DNA from: Dongia mobilis | GTDB lineage: Bacteria; Pseudomonadota; Alphaproteobacteria; Dongiales; Dongiaceae | Length of the DNA: 64,000 nt | Assembly: GCF_004363235.1 (NCBI RefSeq) | Contig: NZ_SNYW01000006.1 | Span: 850,065 to 914,064, forward strand | Reading direction: 5' to 3' | In this document: piece by piece, positions 42,274-50,432 of the stretch | Numbering within the stretch: position 1 is the first letter of the stretch | Layout: each line of letters opens with the position of its first letter | The notes under the pieces: generated by a model | What the model was told of the DNA's origin: nothing | Databases searched by the model: none | What the model saw: the letters and a program-made list of their open reading frames with translations, nothing else | Made by a program: the position numbers and the translations under genes

Positions 42274-44670
42274 ATGAACATTGCCGCTTCGGTGCTGCCG
42301 CTGACCCGGCCGCGCGTGATCCAGCCCGGGCTCGACCGCTGGGATCCCCAGGTCGAGACCTATCGTGTGCCCGGTCTGGGCGCACTGGTCCTGCGGCTTC
42401 AGGGCGGCGATCGCCTGACCATCACCGACCGCGAGGGGCGGCAGCCGGCGGAACTGGCCGTCTTCACCGTGGCAACGCCTGGCAGCAACGATCCGGCACG
42501 CGCCGATTTTGCCGCCCTTGACCTCAAGCCCGGCGCGGAATCGGCCGGCATCGCCCGGCTGCTGGCGGGCGACATCGCCGATGCCGACGGACCGGACCAG
42601 GTGGCGGAATGGCGCCGGCAGTTGCGCCGCTGGAACCTTCCCGGCGGCATCGATCGTGTGGCGCGGGTGCTGGAGGGGGATACGCGGGCGGGCGAAGCCG
42701 TCACCTTCACCGCCGGGCGCGACGCCGTTGTCGTGATCCACGCCCCCGGCGCGCCGATGGCCCCGGCCGAGCAATCGCCGGCGACCGATCTCGGCGTCAC
42801 CCTGCAGCGCCACGCCGCCAATCCCGCGCCGCTGCCGGAGCTGCCGGCACCGCTGGGCGATATCGTCGCCGAATTCCGCGTCGATCGCTGCACCGCCCTC
42901 TCCTACGAGGTGAAGGAGGGCCAGTTCATCCAGGTGATCGACGTCGCCGGGCGGCAATGCTCGGATTTTGTTGCCTTCGATGCACGTCAGCTGCAGCGCG
43001 GCAAGGAACGCGGCATCGACATGACCACGACCCGCACCATGCTGGGGTCGATCTATCCCGGTCCGGGCCTCGCCTCGAAATTCTTCGACATGGACATGCA
43101 GGCCCTCACCGAGGTGATCCGCGACACCTGCGGCCGCCACGACACCTTCGGCCTCGCCTGCACGTCGCGCTTCTACGAGGATGCGGGCTATCCCGGCCAT
43201 CCCTCCTGTTCCGAGAATTTCAACAATGCGCTGGAGCGGTTCGGCCTCGATCGGCGCCGCGGCTGGCAGGCCGTCAATCTTTTCTACAACACCGGAATCA
43301 GCGCCACGAATGCCATCTTCCTCGACGATCCCTGGTCGCGGCCGGGCGATTACGTGCTGATGCGGGCGCTGAAGGACCTGGTCTGCGGCTCCTCGGCCTG
43401 TCCCGACGATATCGACGCCACCAATGCCTGGAATCCGACCGACATTCACGTTCGCATCTATGATGCGAAGCATAGTTTCTCCAAAGCCATGGCCTTTCGC
43501 ATGACCCCGGATGCCGAACCGAGACTGACCCGCGAAACCGGGTTCCATCCGCGCATTTCGGCGCTGACCAGGAACTTCACCGAATATCGCGGCTTCTGGC
43601 TGCCCAACCGCTTCAACAATGCCGGTCCCACGGCGGAATACTGGGCCTGCCGCGAGGCGGCGGCGGTGATGGACCTGTCGCCGCTCCGGAAGTTCGAGGT
43701 ACTGGGCGCCGATGCCGAGGACCTGCTGCAGATCGCCTGCACCCGCAACATCCGCAAGCTGTCGGACGGGCAGGTGGTCTATACCGCCATGTGCTATCCA
43801 CATGGCGGCATGGTCGATGACGGCACCGTCTTCCGCCTCGGGCCCGACCGCTATCGCTGGATCGGCGGCGACGAGTTCGGCGGCAAATGGCTGCGCGACC
43901 TTGCTGAACAGCGCGGCCTCAAACAGGTCTGGGTGAAATCGGCGACCGACCAGTTGCACAACATCGCGCTGCAGGGACCGAAGAGCCGCGACATATTGAA
44001 GGAGATCATCTGGACGCCGCCGGCTAGGCCGCGGGTCGACGAGATCCAGTGGTTCCACTTTACCGTGGGCCGCATCGGCGATTTCAACGGCATCGCCGTG
44101 GTCGTCTCGCGCACCGGCTATTCCGGCGAGCTGGGCTACGAGATATTCTGCCATCCGAAGGACGCGCCCGCCGTCTGGGACGCGATCTGGGAGGCGGGCC
44201 GACCGCACGGCCTGGAGCCGCTGGGACTGGAAGCGCTCGATATTCTGCGCATCGAGGCCGGGCTGATCTTTGCCCACTACGAATTCAACGACCAGACCGA
44301 CCCTTACGAGGCCGGCATCGGCTTCACGGTTGCCGCCAAGGGCAATGAGGAATTCGTCGGCCGCGAGGCGGTATTGCGCCGCAAGGAGAACCCGCGCCAG
44401 CAGCTGGTGGGGCTCGAGATCGATGCCAAGCAGGCAGTAGGCCATGGCGATTGCGTCCATGTCGGCCGTGCCCAGGTGGGTATTGTCACCTCCGGCTGCA
44501 TCTCGCCGATCCTGGGCAAGAACATCGCGCTCTGCCGCATGGACGTGGCCTATGCGGCCATCGGCACCGAGGTCGAGGTGGGCAAGATCGACGGCCATCA
44601 GAAGCGCCTGCCGGCCCGCGTCGTGCGCTTCCCGTTCTATGATCCGGAAAAACTGAAGCCGCGCAGCTGA
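42274..44670 (+). CDS. tdm: Trimethylamine N-oxide demethylase (DUF1989-GcvT fusion)
   Basis: A 798-residue cytoplasmic enzyme predicted to split TMAO into dimethylamine and a one-carbon unit that is passed to tetrahydrofolate. Residues 1-400 comprise DUF1989-like metal-binding modules (YEVKEGQFIQVIDVAGRQCSD). Residues 420-795 are a complete aminomethyltransferase (GcvT) fold with the THF-site segments YTAMCYPHGGMVDDG and VSRTGYSGELGYE. This order is that of Tdm from Methylocella and roseobacters. ATG at 42274 has GAGGA six bases before it; a 19-residue longer start lacks one. It is tail to tail with tmm, which makes TMAO. Confidence 0.85.
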   Translation: MNIAASVLPLTRPRVIQPGLDRWDPQVETYRVPGLGALVLRLQGGDRLTITDREGRQPAELAVFTVATPGSNDPARADFAALDLKPGAESAGIARLLAGDIADADGPDQVAEWRRQLRRWNLPGGIDRVARVLEGDTRAGEAVTFTAGRDAVVVIHAPGAPMAPAEQSPATDLGVTLQRHAANPAPLPELPAPLGDIVAEFRVDRCTALSYEVKEGQFIQVIDVAGRQCSDFVAFDARQLQRGKERGIDMTTTRTMLGSIYPGPGLASKFFDMDMQALTEVIRDTCGRHDTFGLACTSRFYEDAGYPGHPSCSENFNNALERFGLDRRRGWQAVNLFYNTGISATNAIFLDDPWSRPGDYVLMRALKDLVCGSSACPDDIDATNAWNPTDIHVRIYDAKHSFSKAMAFRMTPDAEPRLTRETGFHPRISALTRNFTEYRGFWLPNRFNNAGPTAEYWACREAAAVMDLSPLRKFEVLGADAEDLLQIACTRNIRKLSDGQVVYTAMCYPHGGMVDDGTVFRLGPDRYRWIGGDEFGGKWLRDLAEQRGLKQVWVKSATDQLHNIALQGPKSRDILKEIIWTPPARPRVDEIQWFHFTVGRIGDFNGIAVVVSRTGYSGELGYEIFCHPKDAPAVWDAIWEAGRPHGLEPLGLEALDILRIEAGLIFAHYEFNDQTDPYEAGIGFTVAAKGNEEFVGREAVLRRKENPRQQLVGLEIDAKQAVGHGDCVHVGRAQVGIVTSGCISPILGKNIALCRMDVAYAAIGTEVEVGKIDGHQKRLPARVVRFPFYDPEKLKPRS

Positions 44671-44695
44671 ACCGGGTCGATTCCGGCCATGGCTT

Positions 44696-44734
44696 CCGGG
44701 CGCAGCCTCTTCAGGCTGCGCCCGGTTCTCATTT
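44696..44734 (+). terminator. Rho-independent terminator after tdm
   Basis: A 13-bp stem CCGGGCGCAGCCT closes a CTTC loop with its exact complement and is followed by TTCTCATTT. It lies in the 71-base gap between the tdm and tmm stops. Confidence 0.75.
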
Positions 44735-44741
44735 CAGCGCT

Positions 44742-46085
44742 TCACTTCGTCTGCAGATAGGATTCCAGCGAATCGTCCATCGCCTGCAGCCAGGGGGTGT
44801 GGTGCTTGGGCGACATGGTGCCGGTCATGATCGAGCGGTAGGAATTGTTGCGGAAGCCCATGATGTCCTCGGCCTTGTGGTGCTCCCATTCCATGAAGGT
44901 CTTGTTGACCGTCTCGATGTCGAAGCTGGGATAGTCCGTGGCATCGATCAGTTCCTTGGTGTAGTCGCCCTGGAACCAGATCATCTGCTCGGCGTCTTCC
45001 AGCGTCTCCTCGCGGGCGCGCCATTCGGCGCTGTTCTTCTGCATCTCGGCCTTGGCCGGCAGGGCGATGCGGCCCAGGATGACGTCGCGTGAATACCAGG
45101 CCTGGGCGTCGAACATGTTGAAGGTATAGAACTGGTCCTGCATGCCAATGTAGTGGAGCTTCGGGTTGTGCTCCCAGACGACGCCCTTGTAGAGGTCGAG
45201 CGGCCACAGGCGGTTGCTGGTCTTCAGGCGCAGGCTGTCTTCCAGGAAGGGGAAGGTGTGCAGATAGCCGGTGCACAGGATGATGGCATCGACTTCCTTC
45301 GAGGTCCCGTCCTTGAAATAGGCGGTCTTGTTCTCGACCCGCTGCAGCAGCGGCTTCTCCTCCCAGTTCGCCGGCCATTTGAAGCCCATCGGCTTGGAGC
45401 GGTAGGAGGAGGTGATCGATTTGGCGCCGTATTTGTAGCATTGCGAGCCGACATCCTCGGCCGAATACGAGCGGCCGATGATCAGGATGTCCTTGCCCTT
45501 GAATTCCAGCGCGTCGCGGAAATCGTGGCTGTGCAGGACGCGGCCGTTGAAGGTGCTGAAGCCGGGAAACTCCGGCACATTGGGGACCGAGAAATGGCCC
45601 GAGCAGACGATGACGTGGTCGAATTCCTCGCTCGTCATCTGGTCTTTCGGCAGGTTGTGGGCGACCACGGTGAACTTGCCCGACTTGCCGTCATAGGTGA
45701 CGTTGCGCACCGGGGTCCGGAAGCGGACCCAGCCGCGCACCCCGGCCTTCTCGACGCGGCCCTTGATATAGTCCCAGAGCACGGCACGCGGCGGATAGGA
45801 GGCAATCGGCTTGCCGAAATGCTCCTCGAAGGTGTAGTCGGCGAATTCCAGGCATTCTTTCGGGCCGTTCGACCACAGATAGCGATACATGCTGCCATGG
45901 ACCGGCTCGCCGAATTCGTCGAGCCCGGTGCGCCAGGTATAGTTCCACAGCCCGCCCCAATCCTCCTGCTTCTCGAAACAGACCACTTCGGGGATGTCGG
46001 CGCCTTTCGCGGCGGCTGACTGGAAGGCGCGCAGGACGGCTGTTCCCGACGGGCCTGCACCGATGACGGCAACTCGCTTTTTCAT
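44742..46085 (-). CDS. tmm: Trimethylamine monooxygenase (flavin-containing)
   Basis: A 447-residue FAD/NADPH monooxygenase oxidising trimethylamine to TMAO. The FAD motif is GAGPSG (residues 9-14), the FMO signature is [11 protein letters not shown], and the NADPH loop is IGRSYSAED. Many stretches ([37 protein letters not shown]) follow bacterial Tmm. The start at 46085 has GAGGGAGAG. A copy of the AATTGGGCC element sits about 205 bases upstream. It is last in a run of minus-strand genes after the PhyH and permease genes. Confidence 0.93.
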   Translation of the reverse strand: MKKRVAVIGAGPSGTAVLRAFQSAAAKGADIPEVVCFEKQEDWGGLWNYTWRTGLDEFGEPVHGSMYRYLWSNGPKECLEFADYTFEEHFGKPIASYPPRAVLWDYIKGRVEKAGVRGWVRFRTPVRNVTYDGKSGKFTVVAHNLPKDQMTSEEFDHVIVCSGHFSVPNVPEFPGFSTFNGRVLHSHDFRDALEFKGKDILIIGRSYSAEDVGSQCYKYGAKSITSSYRSKPMGFKWPANWEEKPLLQRVENKTAYFKDGTSKEVDAIILCTGYLHTFPFLEDSLRLKTSNRLWPLDLYKGVVWEHNPKLHYIGMQDQFYTFNMFDAQAWYSRDVILGRIALPAKAEMQKNSAEWRAREETLEDAEQMIWFQGDYTKELIDATDYPSFDIETVNKTFMEWEHHKAEDIMGFRNNSYRSIMTGTMSPKHHTPWLQAMDDSLESYLQTK

Positions 46086-46289
46086 GTGCTCTCCCTCGAC
46101 TTGGCTGTTTCTGGTTATGGGCTGATCGTGCGTGAAATGCTGGCGCGGATTCCTTGCATGCGATGGCTGGCCGGGTGCCTGCCGCGGGCGGATGCCCGCC
46201 TGCAACACCTGCGGCCGTGTCGGCAAAAACAATAGCCCAAGGCTTGAAGGGCTTTCAACAGCGCACTTACCAAAGGCGTACAATAATCG

Positions 46290-46307
46290 ACCAATTCCGG
46301 CCCAATT
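46290..46307 (-). promoter_or_regulatory. Candidate regulator-binding element upstream of tmm
   Basis: On the minus strand AATTGGGCCGGAATTGGT. It contains two AATTGG units 11 bases apart and matches the element at the gntR start except for one inserted G. It lies between the PhyH stop and tmm. An A+T-rich stretch follows that could hold the promoter. Confidence 0.6.
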
Positions 46308-46316
46308 TGATCGCGA

Positions 46317-47180
46317 TCATTCCGCCGCCGGTGCGAGGTCGAGATAGCGCGCGAGCCAGGGCGAGCGATAGCCGTCCGCCCGCCACAGGATCGGGAAATA
46401 GCTCTCATCCATGGCGAGGTCGTCCCGGCGGCGATAGCGTGAATAGATGTAGGAAACTTCGGTCGGGTGGAAGCGTGCCTCCGATGACAGGCAATGCGCC
46501 ACCAGCGAACGCCTTGGCCGCGTCTCGCGGTTGGGGCCGGAGCCGTGCCAGGTGCGGCCGTGATGGATCACAGCATCGCCGGCCCTGACCTCGATCGGCA
46601 CGATCTCGATCTCCCTGCCGGCATGGGCGGCCGCCTCGCGCAAGCTCGCATGGTAGTCGTCCGGGGCATGGAATTTGCCCATCGGCGGGCTCAGCGGCCA
46701 GAGATGCGAGCCGCGGGCATATTCGATCGTGCCGCCCGATGCTGCCGTGTCGTCCAGCGTCATCCAGCAGGTGATGTAGCCAGCCGGTACCACCCAGTGG
46801 CAATAGCTGTCATCCTGGTGGAAGCCCAGCGACTTGGCCCCGGGCGGTTTCCACAGCACGTTGTCCTGGCCCATGCGGGCACCCGGCCAGCCGCCGAGGC
46901 GGGCGCAGAGCTCGCCCACCTTCGGCGACAGCACGATGCGGGCGATGGTGCGGTCGGATTTCCAGCCGTTGCAGATCTGGCGCGTCCGGTCGGCGGGGTC
47001 GCGCCCCTCCTGCCAGTTCCATTCATCGGGATAGAGCCCGGTCTCGAACTTGCCCTTGAACAGGGGTTCGAAGCGATCCCGCGCCGCGGCGATATCGTCG
47101 TCATCCAGCAGGTTGCGGATGATCACGAAACCGTCGCGGCGGAACGTATCGATGATCTCGGAATGCAGCATGTCACCCAT
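46317..47180 (-). CDS. Phytanoyl-CoA dioxygenase (PhyH) family protein
   Basis: A 287-residue Fe(II)/2-oxoglutarate dioxygenase. The metal triad is recognisable as GFHQDDS (HxD) and the distal His in HHGRTWHGSG, with the 2-oxoglutarate Arg close behind. Relatives hydroxylate lipids, amino acids or ectoine, and some demethylate or hydroxylate quaternary amines. Its place between the APC permease and tmm suggests a methylated-amine or betaine substrate (inference). Starts at 47180 and 47171 are both possible. Confidence 0.85.
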   Translation of the reverse strand: MGDMLHSEIIDTFRRDGFVIIRNLLDDDDIAAARDRFEPLFKGKFETGLYPDEWNWQEGRDPADRTRQICNGWKSDRTIARIVLSPKVGELCARLGGWPGARMGQDNVLWKPPGAKSLGFHQDDSYCHWVVPAGYITCWMTLDDTAASGGTIEYARGSHLWPLSPPMGKFHAPDDYHASLREAAAHAGREIEIVPIEVRAGDAVIHHGRTWHGSGPNRETRPRRSLVAHCLSSEARFHPTEVSYIYSRYRRRDDLAMDESYFPILWRADGYRSPWLARYLDLAPAAE

Positions 47181-47232
47181 CGCGACAGGGAGAACGGGCG
47201 GGGCATGGCGCCCCGCCCATCCTTCCGCTTTT

Positions 47233-48936
47233 TCACTCCAGCGTAAAGACCACGTTGGCAATCAGCACGACGGCGATGCCGGCGGCGAGGGTCAGATAGG
47301 GCAGCATCCCCGCCTTCTTCTCGCCGAGGTCGCGGGAGTTCTTGACCCCGAGATCGGCCAGCATCTGCGGCGGAAACTGGCCCTTGTCCTGGATGTAGTG
47401 GCGGAAGGCGAAGACCGGGATGATCAGCGCCGCCGCCCCCAGCCCGTACCACAGCGCATCCGGGTTCCAGACCTTGGCGCCGGCGCCCATGAAGGCGGCG
47501 TTGACGAAGGCCAGCACGGTCCCCGCGGCCAGGATCACGGTCGGTGCCTTGAAGGGCCGCTTGACGTGGCCCGCATCCATGCGGTGAATCCAGCCGGAAT
47601 TGAGGTTGAGGAAGTTGAAGATGATATAGCCGCAATTCGACACCGCCAGGATGAAGAAATAGGCGGTGGCGTCGGATGCCGCGATCGCCAGCAGGATCAG
47701 GTTGAAGCCCAGATCCGTCCACATCGCCGCGGTCGGCGCGCCGTTGTGGTTCACATGGCTCAGATAGCGCGGCAGCCAGCCATCGACCGAACCCTGGTAA
47801 AGGGTGCGCGACGAGCCGGCCATGGCGGTGATGATGATCAGGATCAGCGAGCCGATAATGAGGAAGACGAACAGCGGTGTGAAGGCACCGCCGCCCACCA
47901 TGTGCGCCATGGCGTCGGCGACCCCCGAACCGTCGGCGATCGCGGGCGCCAGCATGCCCTCGAGGCCGAGATAGCCCTGGACGGTGATCGGCACCAGGAT
48001 GAACAGCACCAAGCAGAGCAGGCCGGAATAGAAGATCGCCTTGAAGGTGTCGGTCTCCGGGTTCTTGAACTCGCTGGTGTAGCAGATCGCCGTCTCGAAG
48101 CCGTAGGTCGACCAGGCGGCGATGAACATGGCGCCCAGCACCAGGGTCCAACCGGCGATGTTCCAACTGCCGGGTGCCGGCTCATAGGCCACCGCCAGCG
48201 GCACGAAGGGCGAGAAGTTGTCGGCGTTGAAATTGCCGTTGAAGAACGGCACCACGCCGATCACGAACAGTGTGATGACGATGATGAGGCCCACCACCAT
48301 CTGCACCTTGGCCGTACCCAGGATGCCGCGATGCTGGATGGCGAAGGCCAGCAGCATCAGGATCGTGCCGATGAAGAAGATCCAGTTGAAGGACATGGAG
48401 ACGATGCCGAGGTCGATGGTGAACAGTGACCATTGATGCAGCGGCATCAACTGGGCTACCGCCGCGGCCTCGTCCAGTACCTGGCCGTTGGCGGCGGCGG
48501 CGGCAATCGCCGCCTGGACGGCCTCGGCGCCCGGGACCGGTTCCATTGCATTCAGCAGATACCCGGCCGCGATGGCGCTGCCCAGCGAGAGGACCGGCGT
48601 CCAGGCGATCCAGTTGCACCAGACCGAGAGCGGCGCGATGAACTTACCGTATTTCAGCCAGGCCGCGGCGCCATAGACCGAGGCGCCGCCGGATTTGTTC
48701 GGGAACAGGCCGGCGATCTCGGCATAGGTGAAGGACTGGATGAAGCCCATCACCATGGAGACGCCCCAGATGGCAAAGGCCACGTTGCCAACCGTGCCGG
48801 CGATGCCGCCGATGGAAAAGAGGACGAGGGCCGGCACGCCGCTCGCCACCCAGAATGCCCCGCGCCAGTCGATGGAGCGGATCAATTGCCCGCTTGAGCG
48901 CCCGCCCGCGGTCCCCGATACCGTTTCAGTCGTCAT
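47233..48936 (-). CDS. APC superfamily amino acid/amine permease
   Basis: A 567-residue inner-membrane transporter with about twelve hydrophobic helices. The N-terminal APC pattern is ALVLFSIGGIAGTVGN, and GGASVYGAAAW follows in helix 3. APC proteins take up amino acids or organic amines by H+ or Na+ symport. It heads the permease-PhyH-tmm run, so uptake of trimethylamine, TMAO or a related amine is likely but not shown. Its leader carries two strong hairpins. Confidence 0.88.
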   Translation of the reverse strand: MTTETVSGTAGGRSSGQLIRSIDWRGAFWVASGVPALVLFSIGGIAGTVGNVAFAIWGVSMVMGFIQSFTYAEIAGLFPNKSGGASVYGAAAWLKYGKFIAPLSVWCNWIAWTPVLSLGSAIAAGYLLNAMEPVPGAEAVQAAIAAAAANGQVLDEAAAVAQLMPLHQWSLFTIDLGIVSMSFNWIFFIGTILMLLAFAIQHRGILGTAKVQMVVGLIIVITLFVIGVVPFFNGNFNADNFSPFVPLAVAYEPAPGSWNIAGWTLVLGAMFIAAWSTYGFETAICYTSEFKNPETDTFKAIFYSGLLCLVLFILVPITVQGYLGLEGMLAPAIADGSGVADAMAHMVGGGAFTPLFVFLIIGSLILIIITAMAGSSRTLYQGSVDGWLPRYLSHVNHNGAPTAAMWTDLGFNLILLAIAASDATAYFFILAVSNCGYIIFNFLNLNSGWIHRMDAGHVKRPFKAPTVILAAGTVLAFVNAAFMGAGAKVWNPDALWYGLGAAALIIPVFAFRHYIQDKGQFPPQMLADLGVKNSRDLGEKKAGMLPYLTLAAGIAVVLIANVVFTLE

Positions 48937-49368
48937 GATGTTTCCCCTGACATGTAAGACTCATGTGCTGCGCGGTGCGGCCGGTTCCCGGCCATTGCTG
49001 CGCCGGACCGGCCGCGCTGCCGGTCCGGAAAGGGGGCACCCAAACCGCGCCGTGCGTGGTCGCGGCGGCGCGGCAGGAAGTGGTCTGATTTTGGTCTCGA
49101 ACCGGCGTGACTTTCGGCGCAGGTGCTAATGGGCAAAAGGGGAGTGCAGCGGCATGCCGATCTCCGCGCTGTCACGACTTCACTGGGTAAACGCCGTAAA
49201 TCCAAGCGACTCTCCCTCGCCGGTCACGCGTCGAACCTGTCGTCATCCAAAGCGATGATGCGCCGCCAGGTTCCGCCAATCCAGTACAATCTTGCCAGAT
49301 ATGGCCCGCGATTGGTTGCCAGTTGTGTTGCGGAGCGATATCGTGGCGCAATATGGCGGAGGGCGCTC
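48937..49368. other. Divergent regulatory region with tandem hairpins
   Basis: 432 bases between the divergent permease and 200-residue-protein genes, with no credible gene. Two inverted repeats lie on the permease side: GGCCGG-TTC-CCGGCC (about 48979-48993) and CCGGACCGGC-N6-GCCGGTCCGG (49003-49028). Read on the minus strand they would be consecutive stems in the permease leader. Further right the sequence is A+T-richer and presumably holds both promoters. No known riboswitch is recognised. Confidence 0.55.
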
Positions 49369-49971
49369 ATGGCATCTGATTCCGACAAGATCATTCGTAT
49401 CGGCGAGGCGGCGGCGCAGCTGCGCGAGGAATTCCTGCACTGGCAATGCCGCCTGCGGCAGATGGCGATGCGCGAGGGCGGCGGCCGGCCCAGTCCCGGC
49501 ATGCGGCCGCTGATCTTCACCACCGACGACCAGCAGATCGCCGGCTCGACCGTGGTGCTCCTGCACAAGCTCGATCCCGAGGACAGCACCGCCTTCTTCC
49601 GCCACCAGGTGCTGAAGACGCAGGATCCGGTGGAACGCTGGGAAAAGGCGACCGAGCATATGGCAGCCGGCTATTTCCAGCGCTATCGCGATTTCGACGA
49701 CACGCTGACGGCGCTGTTCGGGCCCGGCTCGGCCCTGGTCGACCGCATGCTGGGGCTGGACAAGGTCCATCTCGACTTCGCCGAGCTCAACCAGCGCTTC
49801 CGGCTGCTCTGCCATGTGCGCGAACTCGCCGAGCATGACGCCCTGTTCCAGGCCACCTACTGGCACAACCGCATGTTCAACCCGAACATTCCGGCCGGGA
49901 TCCGCGTCGTCACCTTCGCCCCCGATTGGGGCCGCTCGACCGCCGAAAGCGGTTTCGCGGACGAGGAATAA
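49369..49971 (+). CDS. Conserved-looking hypothetical protein, 200 residues
   Basis: A soluble, helix-rich protein with no recognised domain. Notable are two tryptophan- and histidine-containing segments (HWQCRLRQMAMREG near the start; ATYWHNRMFNPNIPAG near the end) and a conserved-looking core DDTLTALFGPGSALVDRMLG. ATG at 49369 has GCGGAGG upstream. It sits between the permease and the split-glutamate-synthase operon, so a role in amine metabolism is possible but not supported by sequence. Its stop codon lies at the T-tract side of the operon terminator. Confidence 0.7.
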   Translation: MASDSDKIIRIGEAAAQLREEFLHWQCRLRQMAMREGGGRPSPGMRPLIFTTDDQQIAGSTVVLLHKLDPEDSTAFFRHQVLKTQDPVERWEKATEHMAAGYFQRYRDFDDTLTALFGPGSALVDRMLGLDKVHLDFAELNQRFRLLCHVRELAEHDALFQATYWHNRMFNPNIPAGIRVVTFAPDWGRSTAESGFADEE

Positions 49972-50004
49972 AAAAAGCCCCGCTGCTCGCACAAGCAGCG
50001 GGGC
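49968..50004 (-). terminator. Terminator of the synthetase/split glutamate synthase operon
   Basis: An 11-bp stem GCCCCGCTGCT with its exact complement around a CGCACA loop at 49977-50004. On the minus strand it is followed by TTTTTTATT. It ends the operon 24 bases after the 130-residue-protein stop. Confidence 0.9.
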
Positions 50005-50027
50005 AGGACCTTGAGCCGGTCGTTGCG

Positions 50028-50420
50028 TCAGAACTTCCGATAGGCCTTGTTGAGGTCGACCATCGGATGCTTCCTCGACATCTGGAACTTGATCAGCAAC
50101 TCGCGCGCGATCATGTCGCGATCCTGCTGGTTGTCGGGCAGCTTGAGGTCGGCCGGCACCGTCACCCAGCCGTTGATGTTCCGGTCGAACACGGCGGCGC
50201 GGCCTTCCTCATAGCCCATATGGACGTCTTCCAGCCAGTTGAGGTCGTCCCAGCCCATCGTCTCCAGATACTTCTTCAGGAACGGCGTCAGGCGGGAGTA
50301 GTCGGGCACCAGATTGACATCGTAGCGATAGCCGATGTGCTGGCCGATTTCCTTCTCGCGCGATGAATCGAGTCCGTCGCCCTTCAGGTACTTGTCGACA
50401 TCTTCCTTTTTCTCAGCCAT
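50028..50420 (-). CDS. Unknown 130-residue protein of the split glutamate synthase operon
   Basis: A small, acidic-basic mixed soluble protein with no signal peptide, no membrane segment and no domain I recognise. It contains several aromatic clusters (GYRYDVNLVPDYSRL, MGWDDLNWLEDVHMGYEEG) that look like a folded domain. The gene begins 12 bases after the stop of the FMN subunit and is the last gene before the operon terminator, so it is very likely a subunit or accessory factor of the same enzyme. Confidence 0.75.
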   Translation of the reverse strand: MAEKKEDVDKYLKGDGLDSSREKEIGQHIGYRYDVNLVPDYSRLTPFLKKYLETMGWDDLNWLEDVHMGYEEGRAAVFDRNINGWVTVPADLKLPDNQQDRDMIARELLIKFQMSRKHPMVDLNKAYRKF

Positions 50421-50432
50421 TTCCAGCCTCCA

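Noticed and set aside
42088..44598. 836-residue minus-strand open frame
   Set aside because: Antisense to tdm, whose DUF1989 and GcvT motifs are unambiguous.
47050..48429. 459-residue plus-strand frame rich in His, Gln and Asp
   Set aside because: Antisense to the APC permease; the composition is the usual mirror of hydrophobic codons.
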